DNA of 5,631 nucleotides, from positions 1 to 5,631 of the forward strand of contig CANRHA010000118.1 in the NCBI GenBank assembly GCA_947630315.1, in the 5' to 3' direction. The notes below the pieces were generated by a model that was not told the origin of the DNA, did no database searches, and saw only the letters and a list, made by a program, of their open reading frames with translations. Positions 1 to 4,810 of the stretch are shown piece by piece. Every line of letters starts with the position of its first letter. Position 1 is the stretch's first letter. The stretch is from an uncultured Clostridia bacterium. Its GTDB lineage: Bacteria; Bacillota; Clostridia; Oscillospirales; Ruminococcaceae. Both the position numbers and the translations under genes were made by a program.

Positions 1-66
1 TCCTTTGTCGGCGATAAGGTTCCGCCCGACGCAGTTGAGCGCATTGTAGAAATGCTGAACGCCTGA
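1..66 (+). CDS. C-terminal end of an unidentified protein (5' partial)
   Basis: An open frame enters from the left edge in phase with base 1 and ends at a TGA at 64-66, giving 21 residues that finish in ERIVEMLNA. The composition is that of an amphipathic C-terminal helix. The strong terminator 18 nt downstream supports a real gene end here. The fragment is too short to assign a family, so no function is proposed. It is on the same strand as the MATE gene, but the terminator separates the two. Confidence 0.7.
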   Translation, partial: SFVGDKVPPDAVERIVEMLNA

Positions 67-72
67 TAAAAT
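44..72 (+). promoter_or_regulatory. weak candidate SigA promoter for the MATE gene
   Basis: TTGTAG (44-49) and TAAAAT (67-72) are separated by 17 nt. The -10 box matches the consensus at five of six positions, but the -35 box matches only at three. Transcription would begin near position 79, so the terminator hairpin would sit in the leader. It is listed because no room for a promoter exists between the terminator and the MATE start codon. The boxes could easily be chance. Confidence 0.2.
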
Positions 73-83
73 TTAATTCTGCG

Positions 84-111
84 CAGGAGATCTTCGGATC
101 TCCTGTTTTTT
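84..111 (+). terminator. Rho-independent terminator with TTCG loop
   Basis: CAGGAGATC (84-92) and GATCTCCTG (97-105) form a perfect 9-bp stem closed by a TTCG tetraloop and followed directly by six T (106-111). It should end transcription of the gene finishing at 66. The T-run abuts the AGGAG ribosome binding site of the MATE gene, so any transcript reaching that gene from upstream must read through this structure. Confidence 0.93.
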
Positions 112-121
112 AGGAGAGAGT

Positions 122-1477
122 ATGGACAGTAAGATCAACAACCGCGAATTTTCAAAAAAGCTAATATCCCTTATTTTGCCTATTGCGTTTCAGATGTTCA
201 TGCAGGCGCTGGTTTCGGCCTCCGACGCATTTATGCTCGGCGCCTTAACTCAGGAATCGCTCTCGGCGGTGTCGCTTGCGTCGCAGGTCCCCTTTGTGTT
301 GAATATGATACTTATGGCGATGACTACCGGACTTTCGCTCTTTGCCGCGCAGTATTGGGGCAAGGGCGACCGCGATTCGGTCGAAAAATACTTCGGCTAC
401 GCTATGAGGGTATCCTTTATGACCGGCTTTATGTTCATGGCCGTCTGCCTAATATTCCCGGGGCCGGTCATGAAGATATTCACCGACGAGGAGCCGCTAA
501 TAAAGATGGGCGCGCTGTATTTAAGGGTAGTCGCGTTCTCGTTTTTGCTTACATCTGTTTCGCAGACCTACCTTTGCGCTTTAAAAAACAGCGGCCGCGC
601 GGGAATGGCGAGCATTATAAGCTCCTCGAGCGTTGTTATCAATATAATCCTGAACTCAATATTCATCTTCGGGCTGTTCAGCTTCCCGAGGCTTGAAATT
701 GCCGGCGCCGCCCTTGCAACTGTCATCTCCCGGGTTATCGAGCTTTTGTGGTGCATGGCCGAGACGTCGGGCAAGGAGCGGGTAAAGCTGAGGGCAAAAT
801 ACCTCTTTAAGGCTGCAAACGAGCTTCGCCGAAAGTTCTGGAAGTACACCGCGCCGTCTTTGGGCAACCAGATCGTATGGGCGGTCGGGTTCTCTATGTA
901 CTCGGTGATAATGGGCCATCTCGGCAACGACGCAGTCGCGGCAAATTCGGTGACAAATATCGTCAAGAATCTTCTTTCCTGCGTGGTGTTCGGCCTCGGA
1001 AGCGCCGGCGGGATAATGGTAGGAAACGAGCTCGGCGCCGGGCGGCTCGATATTGCAAAGGAGTACGGCGCAAAGCTTATAAAGCTTGCGATAGTCTGCG
1101 GGGCGGTCTCTGGGCTTTTGATGCCCCTGACCGAGCCTGTGATCTTAAAGGTAAATAACCTAAGCGATACCGCGGCCGGATATTTACACCTAATGCTCTG
1201 GATGTGCACCTACAACATGGTAGGGCAGGCTATTAACGTTATGACGATAAACGGGGTATTTTCCGCCGGCGGCGACACCAAGTTCGGCTTTATATGCGAT
1301 ACCGTGACCATGTGGGCGTATTCGATACCCTTCGGAGTTTTGGCGGCGTTTGTATTCAGGCTGCCCGTTGCGGCCGTGTTCTTTGTCATCACCCTTGACG
1401 AGATAGTAAAGCTTCCCGCCGTTTACCGCAACTATAAAAAATACAGATGGCTAAAAGACCTCACCGTTTCAGACTGA
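122..1477 (+). CDS. MATE-family multidrug/Na+ antiporter
   Basis: This 451-residue polytopic membrane protein matches the MATE family (NorM/DinF-like) in length and pattern. Members export cationic drugs or metabolites in exchange for Na+ or H+. About twelve hydrophobic segments can be read, roughly at 12-40, 47-73, 91-113, 128-150, 160-176, 190-212, 241-265, 275-297, 316-336, 351-376, 380-403 and 406-425. They form two pseudo-symmetric halves joined by a charged linker at 214-238. Family hallmarks are the acidic residue in helix 1 (Asp35 in SASDAFMLG), AAQYWGKGD at 75-83 and its second-half counterpart VGNELGAG at 300-307. The ATG at 122 follows AGGAG (112-116) with a 5-nt spacer. The gene lies alone between two terminators, so nothing nearby hints at the substrate. 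The family assignment is firm; the substrate and coupling ion are unknown. Confidence 0.93.
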   Translation: MDSKINNREFSKKLISLILPIAFQMFMQALVSASDAFMLGALTQESLSAVSLASQVPFVLNMILMAMTTGLSLFAAQYWGKGDRDSVEKYFGYAMRVSFMTGFMFMAVCLIFPGPVMKIFTDEEPLIKMGALYLRVVAFSFLLTSVSQTYLCALKNSGRAGMASIISSSSVVINIILNSIFIFGLFSFPRLEIAGAALATVISRVIELLWCMAETSGKERVKLRAKYLFKAANELRRKFWKYTAPSLGNQIVWAVGFSMYSVIMGHLGNDAVAANSVTNIVKNLLSCVVFGLGSAGGIMVGNELGAGRLDIAKEYGAKLIKLAIVCGAVSGLLMPLTEPVILKVNNLSDTAAGYLHLMLWMCTYNMVGQAINVMTINGVFSAGGDTKFGFICDTVTMWAYSIPFGVLAAFVFRLPVAAVFFVITLDEIVKLPAVYRNYKKYRWLKDLTVSD

Positions 1478-1506
1478 CTTTTGAGGCTCCATACACCGTT
1501 ATACCT

Positions 1507-1537
1507 GCGTCCGCGTAAATTTGCGGGCGCTTTTATG
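1507..1537 (+). terminator. probable terminator of the MATE gene
   Basis: GCGTCCGCG (1507-1515) pairs with TGCGGGCGC (1522-1530) over nine positions, two of them G-U, around a 6-nt loop. It is followed by TTTTATG. The T-run is short and interrupted, so termination may be incomplete. The position, 30 nt after the MATE stop codon, fits a gene-end signal. Confidence 0.75.
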
Positions 1538-1648
1538 TTGATGAAAACCGGTTTAAGACTGTGCAGTTTTTGAGAAAATAAGCTGTATAAACTTTCCCGC
1601 AGATTTCAAATTTTTTCACACAGCTTTAAAATTTTCTTAAAAAGAGGC

Positions 1649-1657
1649 TGATATAAT
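1649..1657 (+). promoter_or_regulatory. extended -10 promoter of the HtrA-like gene
   Basis: TGaTATAAT (1649-1657) is a perfect extended -10 element in an AT-rich stretch. No good -35 box lies 16-18 nt upstream; TTTAAA at 1625-1630 is 21 nt away, which is too far. An extended -10 can work without a -35 box or with an activator. The start of transcription would fall near 1664, giving a leader of about 50 nt. TTTTCACA (1613-1620) and TTTTCTTA (1632-1639) lie just upstream and could be regulator half-sites, but this is only a suggestion. Confidence 0.7.
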
Positions 1658-1674
1658 AAGGCCGTAATAAAAAA

Positions 1675-1689
1675 GCAGGGCTTACCTGC
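1675..1689 (+). promoter_or_regulatory. small stem-loop in the HtrA-like gene leader
   Basis: GCAGG (1675-1679) and CCTGC (1685-1689) can pair around the loop GCTTA, about 11 nt after the predicted transcription start and 8 nt before the AAGGAG ribosome binding site. It has no T-run, so it is not a terminator. It may stabilise the 5' end of the mRNA or simply be chance, as the stem has only five pairs. Confidence 0.3.
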
Positions 1690-1714
1690 CGATATAAAAG
1701 GAGCACCAGCAATT

Positions 1715-3070
1715 ATGAGTGAAAACTACGAAAACAATCAGAACGAACAGGAATACAGCTATCAAAACTATCAGTACCAGAGCTATCAGGCCCCGCAGCA
1801 GTATCAGCAGCCGGGGTATTCTCAGGCGAACGTCAAGCCGAAAAAATCATCGGGCATAGGAAAGATAATAGCGGTTGCAATCTGCTGTTCGCTTTTGGGG
1901 GGAGCAGTCGGGGCGGGCGGCGCGTATGCGCTCACTAAGAGCGATGTCCTTCCCGCAGTCGTGTCGAATATCTATGAAAGCAGCCGGGAGGCTCAGGCGC
2001 TCAACGTTGTTCATACCGACGTCGACCGTGAGCTGACGGCGGCCGAGGTCTACGCCCAGAACGTCAATTCGACTGTGGGCATAACTACCTCGATCAACAC
2101 AAACTTCTTCGGCTACCGCACCACCTCCGCGGCCTCCGGCTCGGGGTTCATTCTCACCGACAACGGCTATATCGTCACCAACTACCACGTTATAGACGGC
2201 GCGACCTCGATAACCGTTTCGACATATGGCGGCGAGAGCTACCCCGCGAAGGTTATAGGTTATGACGAGCAGAACGATATAGCGGTCCTCAAAATCGAGG
2301 CGGACGGGCTTACGCCTGTTGTTTTGGGAAGTTCGGAAGATTCGCATGTCGGCGACAGCGTATGCGCGATAGGAAACCCCTTAGGCGAGCTGACGTTCTC
2401 CCTCACAAGCGGCGTTATAAGCGCCCTTGACCGCAGCGTCACCATCGGCGGGACAGCGATGAACCTTATCCAGACCGACTGCGCGATAAATGCCGGAAAT
2501 TCGGGCGGCGCGCTGTTCAACATGTACGGCGAGGTGATCGGAATAACTAACGCCAAGCTTTCAAGCAGTTCGATGAGCGAGGCGTCTATAGACAACATCG
2601 CCTTTGCGATACCGATTGACAGCGTAAAGGACCTCATAACCGGGATAATCACCGACGGCACCGTTGAGAAGCCGTATATAGGCGTGACGATATCCACTTT
2701 GGGCGATGAGTACCGGCGCTTCGGGCTTTCGGGAGTAGTTGTGCAGAGCGTTGAGGAGGATTCCCCGGCGCAGGAGGCAGGGCTTCAGGCGAACGATATT
2801 ATAACCGCGGTCGACGGCGAAAAGATATCGGAAAACAACGATCTTATAGGCAGGATCTCAAAATGCCGCGACGGCGAAAAGGTAACTCTTACGGTCATGA
2901 GGCAGGGCGAGAGCCTTGATCTGACGGTGACGGTAAAGGTCCGCAAGCAGTCGGCGCTGAGCGTTCCCGAGGAGGACGATTCTCAGGGGCAGAACGGCTA
3001 CTTTGACGGCTACGGCTTCTTCCCCTGGGGCGATTTCGGCGACAACTACAGCTCAGGCTCGGAAATGTAA
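1715..3070 (+). CDS. membrane-anchored HtrA/DegP-like serine protease with one PDZ domain
   Basis: This is a 451-residue trypsin-like protease of family S1C, which degrades or refolds damaged proteins outside the cytoplasmic membrane. Residues 1-47 form a Gln/Tyr/Asn-rich cytoplasmic tail. Residues 48-74 are a single membrane anchor (start IIAVAICCSLLGG). The protease domain spans roughly 107-315 with a complete triad: His158 in TNYHVID, Asp188 in NDIAVLKI and Ser263 in GNSGGAL. One PDZ domain follows at about 320-410, from YIGVTI through SPAQEAGLQANDII. Residues 415-451 are an acidic, Gly/aromatic-rich tail ending the protein. The ATG at 1715 follows AAGGAG (1698-1703) with an 11-nt spacer. 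The gene has its own promoter and terminator, so it is a single-gene unit, probably stress-induced as is usual for the family. It is not named degP or htrA because several paralogues are common in Firmicutes. Confidence 0.95.
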   Translation: MSENYENNQNEQEYSYQNYQYQSYQAPQQYQQPGYSQANVKPKKSSGIGKIIAVAICCSLLGGAVGAGGAYALTKSDVLPAVVSNIYESSREAQALNVVHTDVDRELTAAEVYAQNVNSTVGITTSINTNFFGYRTTSAASGSGFILTDNGYIVTNYHVIDGATSITVSTYGGESYPAKVIGYDEQNDIAVLKIEADGLTPVVLGSSEDSHVGDSVCAIGNPLGELTFSLTSGVISALDRSVTIGGTAMNLIQTDCAINAGNSGGALFNMYGEVIGITNAKLSSSSMSEASIDNIAFAIPIDSVKDLITGIITDGTVEKPYIGVTISTLGDEYRRFGLSGVVVQSVEEDSPAQEAGLQANDIITAVDGEKISENNDLIGRISKCRDGEKVTLTVMRQGESLDLTVTVKVRKQSALSVPEEDDSQGQNGYFDGYGFFPWGDFGDNYSSGSEM

Positions 3071-3082
3071 TATCAACCTCTC

Positions 3083-3108
3083 AAGGCCGGATACCCTCCG
3101 GCCTTTTT
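3083..3108 (+). terminator. Rho-independent terminator of the HtrA-like gene
   Basis: AAGGCCGG (3083-3090) and CCGGCCTT (3098-3105) form a perfect 8-bp stem with a 7-nt loop, ending in five T (3104-3108). It begins 12 nt after the stop codon and separates the protease gene from the methylation operon. Confidence 0.93.
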
Positions 3109-3143
3109 CATGCAAATAAATCGCCGCAAATTGGGGGAAGGTA

Positions 3144-3172
3144 TTGAAAACACATAATAAATATGATATAAT
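3144..3172 (+). promoter_or_regulatory. strong SigA promoter of the methylation operon
   Basis: TTGAAA (3144-3149) and TATAAT (3167-3172) are spaced by exactly 17 nt, and the -10 is also extended (TGa at 3164-3166). This is the best promoter in the window. Transcription should start near 3179, about 27 nt before the small reading frame at 3206. It has no obvious operator repeat, so constitutive or high expression is plausible from sequence alone. Confidence 0.88.
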
Positions 3173-3205
3173 TCAAGGAGTATTTACGCATTCGGAGGGT
3201 CTGAA

Positions 3206-3295
3206 ATGGCAGATCTTACCGATGAAAAGCGTATAAATACAGACGGCGCTGCGGAGTATCCCGGCGCAAAAGATAGAAAAGCAGAGGAAGTGTAG
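3206..3295 (+). CDS. 29-residue small protein or leader peptide of the methylation operon
   Basis: The ATG at 3206 follows GGAGGG (3194-3199) with a 6-nt spacer, and the frame runs 29 codons to a TAG at 3293-3295. It is the first translatable frame after the strong promoter and carries the best-placed ribosome binding site of the operon, so translation is likely. The peptide starts MADLTDEKR, is highly charged, and has no hydrophobic segment, Cys or recognisable domain. Its reading frame is the same as that of the methyltransferase starting at 3353; only the single TAG interrupts the frame between them. It could be a regulatory leader, a small stand-alone protein, or the remnant of a longer methyltransferase N-terminus. 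I do not recognise a family, and no function is assigned. Confidence 0.5.
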   Translation: MADLTDEKRINTDGAAEYPGAKDRKAEEV

Positions 3296-3329
3296 GCGCT
3301 TCATGCCCGACGGTTGGGCAGAGTGCGCC
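3295..3329 (+). promoter_or_regulatory. two-step stem-loop between the small frame and the adenine methyltransferase
   Basis: GGCGC (3295-3299) pairs with GCGCC (3325-3329), and inside it TGCCC (3304-3308) pairs with GGGCA (3316-3320). The two 5-bp perfect stems are separated by a 4x4 internal loop. No T-run follows, so it is not an intrinsic terminator. The structure begins on the last base of the small frame's stop codon and ends 12 nt before the methyltransferase ribosome binding site. It could tune translation between the two frames, or act as a DNA dyad bound by a regulator. Folding has not been computed. Confidence 0.45.
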
Positions 3330-3340
3330 ATGATCTGAAA

Positions 3341-3349
3341 AGGGCGGAG
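3341..3349 (+). promoter_or_regulatory. ribosome binding site fixing the adenine methyltransferase start
   Basis: AGGG (3341-3344) and GGAG (3346-3349) precede the ATG at 3353 by 8 and 3 nt. An alternative TTG at 3314 in the same frame has no Shine-Dalgarno sequence. Starting at 3353 also puts the conserved LGQVFT block at residues 3-8, as is usual in this family. Confidence 0.7.
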
Positions 3350-3352
3350 AAG

Positions 3353-4810
3353 ATGGATTTAGGACAGGTTTTTACCGATAATGCCGTTGCGGATTTTATG
3401 GCTTCGCTGCTAAGCGTTCGCCCCTCCGCAAGGATATTGGACCCGTGCTTCGGCAAGGGCGTTTTTATTGACGCCTGCTTAAGGCGCGGATATAAAAATA
3501 TCACCGGCTGCGAGATCGACCCCGCGCTTTATTCTTATGTTGAGAAAAAGTACCCCGGAATTGATCTCATTTGCGGCGATTTTCTCAAAGCCGATCCCGC
3601 TCTGCGGTACGACGCCGTTATAATGAACCCGCCGTACATCAGGCAGGAAAAAATCGACGACCTCAAACCCCTTGGGATAACAAAAAGCTCCGTCAGCAAG
3701 GACCCGGTTTTCGGCGGCCTGCCCGGCGCGGCGAACATGTATATGTACTTTATCGTCAAGGCGCTGAGCCTGCTTGAACAGGGCGGGGAGATGGTTGCAA
3801 TATTCCCGGTAAGCTGGCAGAACGCAAAAAGCGGCAGGGAGTTTGAAAAGCTAATGCGCTCCCTCGGCGATGTGGAAAGGCATATACGCATCTCAGGGAA
3901 AATCTTTGAGACCGCAGAAATGGTAGAGGTAGTAATTTTAAAGATGCGCCGCAGCGACAGCCCGGGCGGCCTCAGGGAAAATATCGAATATGCAAGACTT
4001 GCCGGCGGCCGCGTGACCGTGAGCCATTCCGTTCCCGATGAGGGCGGGCTTGACATGCCGGTTGAATTTTCCATATACGCCGATATAAGAAGGGGCCTCA
4101 CCACCGGCTGCAACGGCATTTTCATCAACCCGCCGGTTCCCGAAAGCGACACTGTGCCGATAATTTCCGGCCCGAAGTGCGTTACCGGCTACAGCACCGA
4201 AAACGCCGCAAAGGACAGGCTTCTAAAGATAACCGGCAGCGCCTCGGAGGAGACGACGGCGTATTTGACCTCATGCGCCGAAAGTATAAAAGATCAAAAG
4301 CGCCCGAGGACGCTATATGATAAAATAGCCGCAGGGAAAAAATGGTATGAGCTTCAGCCGCCGGACGGCGCAGGGATAATATTCAGCTACTTTGTAAGAA
4401 GCGGCATGAAGTTTATAATGAACGCCTCGGGCGACGCCGTGCGCGACAATTTTTACATTATATACCCGAAGATAGACCGGCTGCTGATGTTTGCGCTGTT
4501 AAATAACTATTATACATATTATCAGCTTGAACGCTGTGGAAAAAGGCACGGCGCGGGTCTGCTAAAGCTCCAGCGCTACGACCTTGAACAGCTTTGTTTC
4601 CCGGATATTTCGGGCTTTAAAGAAGATGACAAAAAGACTCTGATAAAGCTTTCAAAGAAGATGATCTCCACCGGGAAAAACATGTCTGAAGAAATAACCG
4701 GGGCGATCTCGGGGTACGCCCCGTGGAGCTTTGAGAGGATATCGGGGGCGTATAAAAACCTCAGAAAAAGCAGATTGGAGGAGGGCGGATATGGCGCTGA
4801 AAGTCGTTAG
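3353..4810 (+). CDS. DNA adenine-N6 methyltransferase, Eco57I/TaqI-like (gamma class)
   Basis: This 485-residue enzyme should transfer a methyl group from S-adenosylmethionine to the N6 of adenine in a specific DNA site. It has gamma-class motif order: LGQVFT at 3-8; motif I ILDPCFGKGVF at 28-38, binding the cofactor; acidic CEIDP at 53-57; GDFL at 75-78; and catalytic motif IV NPPY at 92-95. The region GAANMYMYFIVKALSLLEQG (125-144) and FPVSW (151-155) continue the Rossmann-like fold. Residues from about 240 to the end form the target-recognition part, including RDNFYIIYP (364-372) and LLKLQRYDLEQLCFP (403-417), which resemble C-terminal blocks of Eco57I/TaqI-type methylases. No helicase or nuclease domain is fused, so it is a stand-alone methylase. 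It overlaps the downstream cytosine methylase by 20 nt. The target sequence cannot be read from the protein. Confidence 0.93.
   Translation: MDLGQVFTDNAVADFMASLLSVRPSARILDPCFGKGVFIDACLRRGYKNITGCEIDPALYSYVEKKYPGIDLICGDFLKADPALRYDAVIMNPPYIRQEKIDDLKPLGITKSSVSKDPVFGGLPGAANMYMYFIVKALSLLEQGGEMVAIFPVSWQNAKSGREFEKLMRSLGDVERHIRISGKIFETAEMVEVVILKMRRSDSPGGLRENIEYARLAGGRVTVSHSVPDEGGLDMPVEFSIYADIRRGLTTGCNGIFINPPVPESDTVPIISGPKCVTGYSTENAAKDRLLKITGSASEETTAYLTSCAESIKDQKRPRTLYDKIAAGKKWYELQPPDGAGIIFSYFVRSGMKFIMNASGDAVRDNFYIIYPKIDRLLMFALLNNYYTYYQLERCGKRHGAGLLKLQRYDLEQLCFPDISGFKEDDKKTLIKLSKKMISTGKNMSEEITGAISGYAPWSFERISGAYKNLRKSRLEEGGYGAESR
4777..4785 (+). promoter_or_regulatory. ribosome binding site of the cytosine methyltransferase, inside the preceding gene
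   Basis: GGAGGAGGG (4777-4785) lies 5 nt before the ATG at 4791 and entirely within the coding sequence of the adenine methyltransferase, where it encodes the LEEGG stretch near the C-terminus. It fixes the start codon and indicates translational coupling of the two methylases. Confidence 0.85.

Noticed and set aside
568..1209. A 213-codon open frame on the minus strand across the MATE gene
   Set aside because: It lies wholly antisense to a confident MATE gene, its translation shows no recognisable domain, and long antisense frames are expected from the codon bias here.
1570..1591. TTGAGA (1570-1575) and TATAAA (1586-1591) as a second promoter for the HtrA-like gene
   Set aside because: The spacer is only 10 nt, far from the 16-18 nt needed, and the extended -10 at 1649-1657 is a much better candidate.
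3109..3205. AT-rich near-inverted repeat (TAAATAT at 3158-3164 and GTATTTA at 3180-3186) as an operator
   Set aside because: Only six of seven positions match in a strongly AT-rich stretch, so chance is a sufficient explanation.
3303..3338. An 11-codon ATG frame between the small frame and the methyltransferase
   Set aside because: It has no ribosome binding site, is very short and overlaps the stem-loop; it is most likely chance.
3314..3352. A TTG start at 3314 that would add 13 residues to the adenine methyltransferase
   Set aside because: No Shine-Dalgarno sequence precedes it, it lies within the predicted stem-loop, and the family's LGQVFT block normally sits next to the N-terminus, which the ATG at 3353 gives.
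3535..4152. A 205-codon open frame on the minus strand across the adenine methyltransferase
   Set aside because: The plus-strand frame carries all methylase motifs; the antisense product is Ser/Pro-rich without a family signature, typical of a shadow.
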